64,000 nucleotides of DNA, from contig JAANBB010000007.1 of NCBI GenBank assembly GCA_014621425.1, positions 310,001-374,000 on the forward strand. Reading direction: 5' to 3'. The notes beneath the pieces were generated by a model. That model saw only the letters and a program-made list of their open reading frames with translations, ran no database searches and had not been told where the DNA came from. The translations under genes and the position numbers were made by a program. Below, piece by piece: positions 22,088 through 33,026 of the stretch. The stretch is from Cylindrodendrum hubeiense (Eukaryota; Ascomycota; Sordariomycetes; Hypocreales; Nectriaceae). Within the stretch, counting starts at the first letter, position 1. Each line of letters opens with the position of its first letter.

Positions 22088-22896
22088 GAATAATTTAAAA
22101 ATAAAAAGGGAAAGAACAGAGCACATGAATCGATATGAAGTTTAGAAGATGAATTTAAGATTAAAAGTTCGCTCAAAGATCTCAGACCCCTTGCTAGTTT
22201 ACCGCTTGATCTTCAGTTTGCGATTGAACTGCTATTTGGGAGTTGCCCGTGGCCAAGGTGGCCAAGGTGGCCCCCACAAACCACGCGAGGCAGTTAGCCT
22301 GTATTTTAAGCTTATCTAGCCTACAGCCCCTATCGAAGGGTCCCTGCGGTGAATACAGATTAGCGGGTGTGCTGATCTGTGCTGGTGCTTCGTAACAAAG
22401 GTAGAATCCAACGGACCAGCCATGAATTGTACTATTTACGAACATGGCCCGCAACTATTGATGTTTTAGTTGAGCCAATTGCCCTCTGCCATTGAACCTC
22501 GCCCTGCGAACAGCTCCTGTTTTGCCTCGTATGGCCAATTACCACATTTTACCATCAAAGCCTTACTCTGCGAACTATCGATTTCGTTGGAGCTAACATC
22601 CACTCTGCTATTCGGCCGTCGCCCCTGCAATGCCAGTTGAACCCACTATATTCTGGGTGCCAGGTGGAAAATCCACATCGCGACCTCTCAGCTTCACTCA
22701 GCCCAGCCAAGCGCTATGCACCACACCGAATCATGCTTTAGCTGCTTTAGCTTGGTGTTTGGCCAATTTCCCTCCACAAGCGCGGTGGTTGCGACGCCGC
22801 CTTCTGCGCACGTAGAAAACATGAGGCTCCCCTTCTCACTTTAGACGTGCTGTCAGATCTGTTTGCTCCGCCGATATCTCTGTCGACTATTCTGAA
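22088..22896. other. Intergenic, nothing recognised
   Basis: Contains a short direct repeat (GCCAAGGTG twice near 22252-22270). No gene is recognised. Confidence 0.5.
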
Positions 22897-23674
22897 ATGA
22901 TGCTTCCCAAGATTGCTGCCGTGTTTGTGGCCTTCGCCGTGTCGGCTGTAGAGGCAGGGCCTTGCAAGGCAAGCTCCAACACCTACATCGCCACCTCGAG
23001 CTTGACGACCGAAAGCCTCAGCGCAACCTCGACATTGACTACCGAGAGCACCACCAAGATCCAGACTACAACCGCCGAGACTACCACCGAGATCCCGACT
23101 ACAACCACTGAGAGCTCGACCTCCATCTCGACAACAACGGAAAACCCAGCATGTTCTACCGTGACCAATCTCATCAAGAATAGCAATTTCGAGGATGACT
23201 CGGATAATTCATGGCAATATTATGGACCGTCGAAGCTCACGGATAGCCTTCATGCACGATCCGGTTCCAATTCGGCGTAAGTTGGACTGACCGCCGCTCA
23301 TGCCTCATCGTGTTAACTGTTTTAGGTGGTGGACTATCAATTCTGGTTCACAGAGAGATTACATTCAACAATCTCTCGCTGTGAAAAGTGAATCTTCCTA
23401 CAAAATTCGGTATTCTTGAGCGCTCAAATCCGGTCAAATTATTCCTGGCAATGGTCGCTGCATAATCAGCACCGCGCTAGAGTACATCGCAGCTGGAAAT
23501 GACTTCCAGCTTTTCGCTACTACCTTGGACACCTACAACACCCGCGAATTTGACATAACTGCTCACTCCAACAACCCGCATCTTATAATCTGGGCCATCT
23601 TTGATGTGGTAGGGCTTGAACTTGTTATAGACGATATTGAGGTTTACGAAAATGTTGCTGAATGTCCGCGATGA
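22897..23674 (+). pseudogene. Secreted Thr-rich protein with a CBM4/9-like domain, interrupted by an in-frame TGA
   Basis: Exon 1 (22897-23276) starts with a signal peptide (~20 residues, ending VSAVEAG). A Thr/Ser linker follows with repeated TTTE motifs, then the start of a beta-sandwich module, NLIKNSNFEDDSDNSWQYYG, typical of fungal carbohydrate-binding-like modules. A 49-bp intron (GTAAGT...TTTTAG, 23277-23325) rejoins AWWTINSGSQRDYIQQ. The frame then meets TGA at 23417-23419 after YKIRYS and continues as a plausible domain (GNGRCIISTALEY ... VIDDIEVYENV) to a TGA at 23672-23674. A TGG-to-TGA (C:G-to-T:A) change would explain it. Alternatively a 60-bp GT-AG segment (23410-23469) is in phase and would splice the stop out, but it would also remove GRCIIS, which looks like part of the module. 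Status is therefore uncertain: probable pseudogene, possible extra intron. Confidence 0.6.
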
Positions 23675-23871
23675 GACTAGAAGGGTGCAATACATATAAT
23701 AAAGCATTGCGATGGTGCTGGCAGGGATATGGGTTTAACACAGTTAAGCCCAACTGCTGAATCAAACTTGATTTATTCTAGGTGCGGATAGCATGATTCC
23801 GTCCCAAGATTTCCCCAACCAATGCGCCGGATAGATAAAAGGTCCACGACTCCAAGAAAATCAATCTGTAT

Positions 23872-26172
23872 TTAACAATCCACAAGAACACAAGGCCAGC
23901 TGAGGGTCCAATCTCCCGACTGCTTGCGCCGGTCCCAAATCGAAGACACGATCTGCTTCGCCGGCTTCGGTGTAAAGAACAGGCCTCGTTCATCGGTTGC
24001 CGTCAAGCACTTTAGGGCCTTCTCCTGGACGTCCGGTGTTGCGGCTTCGCATGCGGCTATGAACGCCGGCCAGGCAAGACTCGCTGCGAAATCCTGGTCA
24101 TCGATCATCTGCTCCATGCAAGGCTCGAGGAAGTCCAGAGTCTTCTTCACCATGTCTTGGAGGATCATTGCATTCAAGTCATGAACCCTTCGATAAAAGT
24201 AAATGAGAAGGGCTTGATGAATCGCGAGGGCCATTGATCTTGCTTGCGGATGATCTATCAGCTCTCCGCTGTCAGACGGTAAATGTGCAGGGCGTGGTGG
24301 CCCCATCGACTCAGTGGCCAAAGACCAAGACCAAATACTTGTTTCCAGCGTCTTGACGTGATGTGCTAGGTCAACAGAGAGCTTTGGATTGCACAGGGCA
24401 AGAGACTCCAGTCGGGTCTTTTCGTTGGCGACAGAAATTGTTTGCGACAACAATGTCATTAATGATTCGGGGATTCCGTAGATGACCGGATACAGCGTCT
24501 CCTTCCACTGTCCCTGGATCTCCAGATGGATGTCTCTGTAGCCCAATTCGAGGCCCTTCTCTTGATCTGGGTCAAGGCCGATGTTGAGAGAATCCTCGGC
24601 AAGTCTGAATGTCCGGACATCCACTGCTGTTTGGACGTTCTGAACGGGCCCACTCATGATGCTGTCGGGGGAGATTGATACGCTCTCAGCAATCACACGG
24701 AGATGCGTGTACATGTGATGGAGTAGTCGGATTTTATAAGGGTTTGCCTTGGCCAGCCCGCGCAAGCGGATCAGTCTCTCGGCGTCGAGGAGAAAGATGC
24801 GGAAAGCATGTCCGCCATTATACAGCTATAGTGGAAGTTAATATTGCTCGATAAACTCTTGATAGGGGACATACCGAGGTCATTGCCATGGCAAGAATGG
24901 CCATGAGGAGCTCTTTGTACTTGGCTTGCTTAGGTCCAAACATTTCGAGCTGCAGAGCATTGCGCAAATGCTGCTGAGCCTTTTCCTGGTGGCGCTCGCC
25001 AACCTCTCGCCAGTGGTTGGCGAAGGAGCCGGGCTTGTTCGTCGTGTGGAGCTGGAAGGCACTATGGGCGAGGAGGATGTAGAGGATAGTGGAGCGGGTA
25101 TGGGATGTGCCATTCCAGAGTGAGAGCTCTGCAAAGGTCTCGAGGGCACAGGGGAGGAAGATCAGCTGCCAGGGGGATTTGCGCTTGGTCTGCATGGATG
25201 CAGTGGCACCGTCAATGTGCTGTTTGTAGTAACGGAGCAGCGGCTCAGCATGTTCGGGGAGGTTTAACCCGCCGCTATGGGGCTGTAGGAGACCTCCAGA
25301 TGGGCCTGGTGATGGTGCAATATCCATCCGTGGTGTTGGGCTGTCGTCGTGACTGTTGTCGGCAGTCATGGCACCACTCTCAATGGCGCGAGAGACGAAG
25401 CTAGGACTGAACAGGGACAAGCCTTCAACTGCTGGCGGGTTTTCCATGAAGTAGTTTGTCATGGAGGAGTCCGATATCAATAGCTGTCCAGGGCTGTGGC
25501 TGTCGTGGCCACCGAGCCCTAGCGTAGGGTCGAGAGAATCGACGAATAGGTCAAAGTTGGCTTCGTTGATTTGGTCAGACCAGTCCTGGCGATGGACCTC
25601 TTCGATGAGGCCGTCGGGCTCTGGGCATCCGCCGAGGTCCGGATCAACGTTGATGATGTGGGTGGAGGTGGAGGCGGAGGAGTGGGAATGAGGAGAGGTA
25701 GAAACCGGCTCCTCACTGGCTTGGAAAACACCAAACGGGCCCTTGACCAGGCTTGAGAGGCTGGTTTGAGCATCTTCGATCCTTTCACATGCCGAGTCGA
25801 TATCAGCCAATAATTCTACAGCCGACTGGCGGCCCAGACTGTCGGACAGCTCGGCGCTCATAAGCTGGCGGTGGGCCTCTGTCGGGGCATTAGCAGGCCA
25901 TCGGGATCGTCGGCGTGGGCACGAGACTTACCGGTGAAAAGTGGATATCGGAACTGCGACCCTCTGTGCGACAGCTGCTGCTCCGGCCGCAGGGCCGAGT
26001 CGTCGGTGATCCAGAACAGGCGGGCCCCGTATCCGCCGCAGTCCAGACCAAGACGCTGGCAGGTGCCGCACTGGGGCCGCGCCTCGTCGCATTTGGCATG
26101 ACGGCTGCGACACGTCCGGCAGCCCGTGAAGGTGCGGGTGCGTTCGACCCGCGAGCCGCTGGGTTTCGTCAT
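23872..26172 (-). CDS. Zn2Cys6 transcription factor divergent from GABA transaminase
   Basis: Exons 26172-25932, 25878-24875 and 24825-23872 (introns 53 bp, GTAAGT...CGACAG, and 49 bp, GTATGT...CTATAG) give 732 residues. The ATG at 26172 is the first in frame; upstream only a GTG is available. The binuclear zinc cluster is at residues 18-45, C-x2-C-x6-C-x6-C-x2-C-x6-C in GCRTCRSRHAKCDEARPQC..., a DNA-binding domain specific to fungi. The middle region is acidic and Ser-rich. The C-terminal half (ETFAELSLWNGT, LLAHSAFQL, AMAMTSLYNGG) matches the Fungal_trans_2-type activation/regulatory region. A nuclear role and control of its divergent neighbour are inferred from the shared 571-bp promoter, not shown. 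The protein is distinct from the two other zinc-cluster factors in the window. Confidence 0.9.
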
Positions 26173-26743
26173 GGGCAGATTGGGAATGTCGGCAGACACT
26201 AGAGGCCGGCGGTGGAGGGCGAGGACCAGTCGAGATAGGCAAGTGGGGGATCGCTACGCGCAGCCGGTTGCAGAGCAAGGGAGATCCGACGAGAGACGAC
26301 TTTCCTGATCCTGCGCGCCGGGTGCAACATGCAAGAGGAAACGGGAATCTGGACGAGACACCCGGAGCCTTCTGTATCCAGAGGAATCCCAGCGCGGCGG
26401 CGCGGCGGCGCTGCGACAGGGCCCGCCGCGCTGCGATAGGAATGCTTCCGCGGGCGCGGTGGAGCCGGCCTATCTCCCGCTAGGAACGACTTGCTGGAAA
26501 CGCTCCCCCGCGTGAGGGCACGGGGCGTCGCGGCCGCATCATGCTGGGCTTCTAGCTCGACACTAAGATACCGCGGAGCGTCGGTGGGGATGAGTCGTCT
26601 GAAAGAGCAAGAAGATGTGTCGAGTTCCCGAGGTCAATGGGGAGCATCGTGAAACGGGTATACAAGTGGTCTCTCCCACGGGGGTCCTGTTCAGTCTGCG
26701 TCTCTGACCAACTCTCCAGTCTTGATCTGAATCCCTCGCCACA
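26173..26743. promoter_or_regulatory. Divergent promoter, Zn2Cys6 regulator / GABA transaminase
   Basis: 571 bp, GC-rich in the middle. It carries three HGATAR motifs: AGATAG at 26233-26238, CGATAG at 26434-26439 and CTATCT (reverse) at 26470-26475. These would fit control by an AreA/NIT2-type nitrogen regulator acting with the linked zinc-cluster factor. CGG triplets for the latter are too frequent by composition to pick one. Confidence 0.45.
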
Positions 26744-28387
26744 ATGCAAAAGGCAGCTTGCAACCCATCCTCCCTCCGAGCTCTTGCTCCCCGCTGCAGC
26801 TCCCGCCATATCGTGCGGAGCTTCAGCAGCTCGGTGCGCCGGCTGAATGTCTCGCCCTTGGTCAATGAGCCCTCTAAGCCTGTCATGCACACCAGCATCC
26901 CAGGGCCGCGATCCCAGGCGGCCATCAAGGAGCTCGATCATGTCTTCGACACGCGCAGCTTGAACATGCTCGTCGACTACCCCAAGTGCAACGGCAACTA
27001 GTAAGCAATTGAGTTGGTTTGGGCTTCTGCCAGCAACTGACTCTGTCTCAGCGTTGTCGACGGCGATGGCAACACTCTCCTCGATGTGTAAGTCTTGAAG
27101 AACCTAATTAGATTCCCTCGACTGACCTTGTTAGATTCGCCCAGATTGCCTCGATCCCCATCGGTTACAACAACCCTGCCCTGGCCAAGGTTGCCGAGTC
27201 GCCTGCCATGGTCAACGCCATCATCAACCGTCCCGCCCTCGGAAACTTCCCCTCCGCCGACTGGGCCGAGATTCTCCAAACGGGCATCCTGCGCACCGCC
27301 CCCAAGGGTCTTGACCAGGTCTTTACCGCCACCACCGGTTCTGATGCCAACGAGACTGCCTACAAGGCTGCCTTCATTTGGCGTCGAACCCAGGAGCGCA
27401 ATGGCAAGGACTTCACCCAGGAGGAGATTGACTCCGCCATGGTCAACAAGGCCCCCGGCGCCCCCAACTACTCCATCCTCTCCTTCAGCAAGGGCTTCCA
27501 CGGACGTTTGTTCGGCAGTCTTTCCACCACGCACTCCAAGCCCATCCACAAGATCGACGTCCCGGCCTTTGACTGGCCTACGGCTCCCTTCCCTCAGTTG
27601 AAGTACCCCTTGGACCAATACGCGGCCGAGAACAAGGCGGAGGAGGAGCGCTGCCTCGAGGAGTTTGAGCGCATCGTCTCTACCTTCCACAACCCCGTTG
27701 TTGCCGCTGTTGTCGAGCCCATCCAGTCCGAGGGCGGTGACAACCATGCGACTCCCTTCTTCTTCCAGGGTCTTCGCAACATCACCAAGAAGCACAACGT
27801 CCTCCTGATCATCGACGAGGTGCAGACCGGCGTCGGCGCGACTGGCAAGTTCTGGGCCCACGAGCACTGGAACCTCGACAGCCCTCCCGACATGGTCACC
27901 TTCTCCAAGAAGGCCCAGGCTGCCGGCTTCTACTACACCAACAAGTCCCTGCGACCCGACAAGCCGTACCGCCAGTTCAACACCTGGATGGGTGACCCTG
28001 CCCGCGCTCTTCTGTTCCGCGGCATCTACAACGAGGTCGAGAGGCTCGGACTCGTCGAGCAGACCGCCCGTGTCGGCAGCTACCTCTACAGCAAGCTCGA
28101 GCAGCTCGCCCAACGCTACCCCAACGAGATCAAGAACCTCCGCGGTAAGGATCGCGGTACCTTCTTGGCCTGGGACAGCCCGCGCCGAGATGAGATCATC
28201 AAGTCGGCCAAGGCCAAGGGTGTCAACATGGGAGGCAGTGGCGACACCACCATTCGATTGAGGCCCATGCTCATCTTCCAGGAGCACCACGGTATGTCTA
28301 CATCCAACCCAAATTAATTTTAAACTGAGCTAACACTCTCCAGCCGATATCCTCCTCAACACGCTTGAGAGCATCTTCAAGGCGTAA
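26744..28387 (+). CDS. gatA: 4-aminobutyrate (GABA) transaminase, mitochondrial
   Basis: Four exons, 26744-27000, 27052-27087, 27135-28291 and 28344-28387, with introns of 51, 47 and 52 bp and consistent phases; 497 residues. The Arg/Ser-rich N-terminus (SSRHIVRSFSSSVRRLNVS) suggests mitochondrial import. Class-III aminotransferase marks: TTGSDANE (PLP phosphate region), FHGRLFGSLSTTHSK, VVEPIQSEGGDNHA, IIDEVQTGVG with the PLP-nitrogen Asp ~325, and TFSKKAQAAGFYY with the PLP-binding Lys at ~356-357. It transfers the amino group of GABA to 2-oxoglutarate, giving succinate semialdehyde and glutamate, the first step of the GABA shunt and of GABA use as nitrogen source. The adjacent zinc-cluster regulator and GATA motifs suggest inducible, nitrogen-repressed expression. 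gatA is the Aspergillus name; UGA1 is the yeast one. Confidence 0.94.
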
Positions 28388-28990
28388 GACTAAAAGCGTC
28401 AACGTCTAAGACCCGATAAGCAACGGGGACACTAAAAAGAAAAGTGGCCAGTAACGTGGTGGCGCAAGCTCTTGTAAGCTCCATTATCAGGACCCATCCT
28501 GTATCAGACGCTACAGTTAGCACTATTTTTACAGGGCGGGAAACTGGGGACGCACTGATGGAGAATCCTTGCTCCCACATGTGTCAAGGTGTGGCGTCCT
28601 TGGCGCTCCATATCAGTTGAAAGAGGGAGGTTTCCGCGGGCCTCCAAATCAGGCGACTATGCGTGTCAGATTGCATTGGTCGGTATCCCTGGCATGGCAT
28701 AGCCAATGCAGTAGATTTAAATCAAGTTCATTATTAATCGTTATTTGTCGCTTGTGCTGCTTAACTGGCCCAACCGTTTGCAGCCAATTATGCCGTATTA
28801 TGACGCCATCCCTTAGACTGTGGCCTCGTTCGCTCACAGATGCCACTTCAACACTTAGATTAGTAATGTCCGTGGAGCGGCACCAGATATAAGTACCATA
28901 TTCAGGTGCGACCAGAAGGGTTTCGTCAAACGACGTCTGACAGTCCATCATCATCAACCTTGTTCAATATCGCGGAAAGAATTCGCAAAC
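28388..28990. other. Intergenic, promoter side of the SDR gene
   Basis: 603 bp with no recognisable gene or clear core promoter element. Confidence 0.5.
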
Positions 28991-30217
28991 ATGGCTTCCA
29001 TTTTCTTGTACGCATCATGTTACCCCGCGTTGGTGATTTGGCAGCTAATTTCGGCCCAGGACTGGAGCGTCTGGATACGTCGGCGGGCAGGTGCTTCAAG
29101 AGCTCTCCCAGAGCCACCCCGAGTACACCATTGCGGCTCTGATCCGTGATGGCGAGGTAGCGAAGCGTATCACTAGTATCTTCTCCAATGTTCGAGCTGT
29201 CGTTGCCGACCTTGACGCCTCGGAGATCATTGAGGAGGAGGCTTCCAAGGCGTCCATCATTTTACGCAAGTCTCCCGAGGCATTCAGTGACCGAATTAGC
29301 GCTAACCACTGGAATTAGACCTTGCTTCAAACAACCACCTGGGCAGCTTCCAGGCGATTGAGCGTGGTCTGCTAAAGCGATCGTCTCCTTGTAAGATATC
29401 ACCCCTCGTGTCCACCCCGCTCGAGCGTAGGCTCACTCACATTTTGTAGCATTCTGGATTCAGATTTCTGGCGCGAGCGCTCTCGCGGCGGGGGAGGTCT
29501 CATCCCCATCCTTTGAGCCTGGTTCGGCTTCATCCCAAGTGTATGACGATGTCGACGGCATTGCAGAGATCCGCTCGCTGGTCCGGGCTCACCCTTTCCG
29601 AATCGTGGATAACTTCCTCCTCGACGTGGCCGAGAAGAGCCCCTCCATCAAGACAGCGCTCGTATTGCCGCCCATCATCTACGGTGTTGGCGAGGGGCCG
29701 ATCAACAAGCGAAGCGTCCAGATTCTCACGCTGGCCAAGGTGGCGTTGGAGAGGGGTAAGGCCGTTACAGTGGGCAAGGGCGAGGCCCGCTGGGGCAATG
29801 TTCACGTCCGAGACATTGCCAAGCTCATCGCTTCTCTGGCCGAGGCGGGTGCAAAGGAAAACCAGGACCCTGCGCTATGGGGTGAGAATGGCATTTACCT
29901 GACTGGTGCTGGTGAAAAGGTAAGAACTGCGATATGCCCTCAATTAGAATCCCCGCTGACGTATCCAGACTTGGCTCGAGATCTCACAGAGGATTGGTCG
30001 CGAGGCTTACGAAAAGGGCCTCATCAGCACGGCCGAGGTGGAATCGGTGTACAAACCGGAGATCGACACATTGCTCCCCGCCGCCGTGGTCCTGTTTGGA
30101 AGCAACGCCAGAAGCAACGCCCGCCGGGGCGCTGAGCTTCTCGGATGGGCACCCGCTAAGGAGGGTTTGGAGGCAGAGATCCCGAGAGCGGTGGCAGAGG
30201 AGGCTGGGCGCCGGTGA
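28991..30217 (+). CDS. NAD(P)-dependent epimerase/NmrA-like atypical SDR
   Basis: Five exons, 28991-29007, 29060-29265, 29319-29390, 29450-29919 and 29969-30217, give 337 residues. The first exon is 17 nt: a 52-bp intron (GTACGC...GCCCAG) joins MASIF-L to TGASGYVGG, completing the dinucleotide motif TGASGYVGG. Intron 2 (29266-29318) starts GCAAGT, not GT, and has CTAAC before AATTAG; splicing there yields SIILHLASNNHLGSF in frame, the expected H-L-A-S strand of this family. Introns 3 and 4 are GT-AG. Later conserved parts are PPIIYGVGEGP and GNVHVRDIAKL, typical of fungal nucleoside-diphosphate-sugar-epimerase-like proteins. The catalytic Tyr-x3-Lys of classical SDRs is not obvious, so this is an atypical member. 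Substrate unknown. Confidence 0.82.
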
Positions 30218-31015
30218 ATTCTAGCTAGATTCTAGAACGAGGAGGCGATAGGCCTCGGGGGGTGAATCTATTGGAGAGGCGATGTCCCTCAGACGAATCT
30301 AATCTTGGAGTCAATTGCCATCAGACGAATCTAATATTGGGAGTCAGCCCCCTCGGTTGAATCTAATCTTGGAAGTCAATCCCCATCACGCGAATCTAAT
30401 CTTGAGAGTCAATCCCCCTTCGCGTCCGGATTCGGAAGCCGATCCCCTCCATCGAGTCTTGACTCGGCGCGGGTGGCAAACCCCGCAGTTGTACCAATTG
30501 AGCACATGAGGCCTCATTCGTACATGCCCTCATCCATGATTCGCCTGTGATGCCCGCGTACAGGTCATGTGCCGATAGAAAGCAATCAGAGGGCGTAATC
30601 GCAGTCTTGCCGGAAACCAACGCTCTCCATCTGCCTTCCTCTTTGGAAACGCCCAAAAGGACTCATTACTCGTGCTGCCGCGGAAGAGAAGCCCTGATAA
30701 GGAATGTTTCCGCGCCCCCGCTTCCGAGCTACCCCGCCATCCGCCGTGCTTCGTCATATCGCGCTTCGTCGTATCGCGGGCGCCACGCCGCGACTGGCTG
30801 ATAATACACGCAGCGGAGAGCGCAGCGCACTTGCTGGATATTCGCCTCATCGGGTTGGGTTGGCTGTGAAACCACGATACGATTCCCGACGTCGGCCCCG
30901 TTTTCCAATAAAAGAATTGATCCCTGTGACTTCTGCGCAACATCCCCTTCAACGTGCTCGCTATCGTCCAACGCCGTCTCACTCGCAGACATCTTGCTGC
31001 TCAACCTCATCTACA
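30218..31015. other. Intergenic with a 32-bp tandem array
   Basis: Holds the tandem repeat at 30263-30422 and a weak tRNA-like stretch (30455-30515). The remainder is the aldehyde-dehydrogenase promoter. Long overlapping open frames on both strands here have no domain. Confidence 0.5.
30263..30422. repeat. Degenerate ~32-bp tandem repeat, five units
   Basis: The unit core GAATCTAATCTTGG..GTCAATCCCC starts at 30263, 30294, 30326, 30358 and 30391 (spacing 31, 32, 32, 33). The last three copies are best conserved. It begins 46 bp after the SDR stop codon, so it may lie in the 3' UTR. Confidence 0.85.
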
Positions 31016-32629
31016 ATGGCTCCCGTTTTCCTCGAGTTGGAGGCGCCCAACGGCGTCAAGTACACCCAGCCCACCGGCCTCTTTATCAACAACGAGTTTG
31101 TCGAGTCCTCCAGCGGCCAGACCCTCACGTCGATTGACCCCGCGTCGGTAACCCCCCCACCGTTGGCTTCATGTCCACGCCACTGACGGAGTAGACAGTA
31201 CCGAGGAAGTCATTGCGACCGTCCAGGCGGCTGATGCCAACGATGTCGATAAGGCTGTCAAGGCCGCCAAGGCCGCTCTAAAGGACGCCTCATGGAAGCT
31301 TCTCCCTGCCTCGGACCGGGGCCAACTGATGGCGCGCCTGGCGGATCTCATGGAGGAGAACAAGGAGATTCTGGCAACCATCGATGCTTGGGACAACGGT
31401 ATGTTCCATGATGGGTGTTTCCGGACGGGATGCTAACAGCCTGGGCAGGAAAGACATATGCTGAGGCCCTGGAGACCGATCTCGTCGAAGCTGTCGGCGT
31501 CATCCGATACTACGCGGGCTGGGCCGACAAGACCTACGGCCAGACCATCAACACCACTCCCCAGAAGTTCGCCTACACAATCCGCCAGCCCATTGGCGTC
31601 GTCGCCCAGATCATCCCCTGGAACTACCCTCTGTCCATGGCCACCTGGAAGCTCGGCCCTGCCCTGGCTTGCGGCAACACCGTTGTGCTCAAGTCTGCCG
31701 AGCAGACGCCCCTCAGCATCCTCGTCTTCGCCGAGTTGATCAAGAAGGCCGGGTTCCCCGCCGGCGTTGTCAACATCGTCAACGGCCTGGGCCGTGATAC
31801 TGGTGCTGCCCTCGTGCAGCACCCTCTTGTGGACAAGATTGCCTTTACCGGCTCCACGGCAACCGCCGCCAACATTATGGGCACTGCGGCCAAGACCCTT
31901 AAGAACATTACCCTCGAGACCGGCGGCAAGTCACCTCTGCTAGTCTTTGAGGATGCCGACCTGGATCAGGCCGTCAAGTGGTCGCATCTCGGCATCATGT
32001 CCAACCAGGGCCAGATCTGCACCGCCACGTCCCGAATCCTAGTACAAGATGGTGTTTATGACAAGTTCCTCGCTCAGTTCATCGACACTGTCAAGACGGT
32101 CAGCAAGGTGGGCAACCAGTGGGACAAGGAGGCGTACCAGGGCCCTCAGGTCTCAAAGGTGCAATACGACCGAGTGCTCGAGTATGTTGAAATCAGTAAG
32201 AAGGAGGGTGCAACTCTCGCTACCGGCGGCCACCCCGTCAAGGTTGGCGACAAGGGCAAGGGCTTCTTCATTGCCCCCACGGTTTTCACCGATGTCACGC
32301 CCAAGATGCGCATCTTCCGAGAGGAGATTTTCGGCCCCGTCGTCGCCATTGTGCGATTCAATACCGAGGAGGAGGCGATTGCCCTGGCCAACGATACCAC
32401 CTATGGTCTTGGTGCCGCTGCCTTCACCACTGATTTAGAACGCGCCCATCGGGTTGCCGCTGAGATTGAGGCCGGTATGGTCTGGATTAACAGCAGTCAG
32501 GACTGCGACCCCAGAGTGCCATTTGGAGGTGTCAAGCAGAGCGGTATCGGTCGGGAGCTGGGCGAGGCTGGCCTCGAAGGCTACTCGCAGATTAAGGCGG
32601 TCCATGTGAACATGGGTAACAAGCTATAA
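31016..32629 (+). CDS. NAD(P)+ aldehyde dehydrogenase (class ALDH1/2)
   Basis: Three exons, 31016-31143, 31199-31398 and 31449-32629, give 502 residues. Intron 2 (50 bp, GTATGT...GGGCAG) is standard. Intron 1 needs the weak donor GTCGGT at 31144, because only this closes phase with the acceptor ACAG at 31198 and produces the conserved SIDP-A-TEEVIATV; the better-looking GTAACC at 31148 would shift the frame. ALDH marks: IIPWNYPL, KSAEQTPLS, FTGSTATA, the general base Glu266 in LETGGKSP, the nucleophile Cys300 in NQGQICTA, EEIFGPV and PFGGVKQSGIGRE. There is no organelle signal, so it is probably cytosolic. It oxidises aldehydes to acids; acetaldehyde is the common fungal substrate of this class (aldA/ALD). 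It is not a succinate-semialdehyde enzyme by motif, so a link with the nearby GABA transaminase is not implied. Confidence 0.92.
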
Positions 32630-33026
32630 AGATGTAATCACGATGTGGATGATGCAAGAGTAGATTTATGACAAAATGATGTATTAGATTAGGATGACAT
32701 GAAAGCACATCTGACCTTCTTCCATTCTGAGCCTATGTTAACTAAGTGATAGCGTAATCATCAAGACAATATATAACAAAGAAAATTGGCCCATCTGTCG
32801 ATGGCCTACAATTATAGTCAAGTGATCTATGGAATCGGATTTACAAAAGAAAAGATATCGGACTCGTCTAGCCAGACGAAGAAGTGTTCAGCCCCCGACT
32901 CCGAGAAAGTTGAAACCGACCCTCCTACTCCAAATGTGCCAGTGGGCAATCATTATAGCAAGTCCCACATACGTCCTGTTCATCGTACAACAAAACGCAC
33001 CAACGCCTCATACACAATTTGTCCAT
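32630..33026. other. Short 3'-to-3' intergenic, nothing recognised
   Basis: Convergent gap between the aldehyde dehydrogenase and the ankyrin gene, A/T-rich, probably both 3' UTRs. Confidence 0.5.

Noticed and set aside
21185..22126. 313-codon minus-strand frame opposite the DapA-like gene
   Set aside because: Mirror of a highly biased gene; repetitive Gly/Leu/Val composition.
26998..28290. 430-codon minus-strand frame opposite the GABA transaminase
   Set aside because: Low-complexity Val/Gly/Leu protein that exists only because the real gene has strong third-position C/G bias.
30455..30515. tRNA-like stretch on the minus strand (GTGCTCAATTGGTAC D-arm look-alike, GCGGG/CCCGC hairpin)
   Set aside because: The anticodon loop would be 8 nt, the T-loop is one base short, the D-stem does not pair and the acceptor stem has mismatches. 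At best a decayed tRNA.
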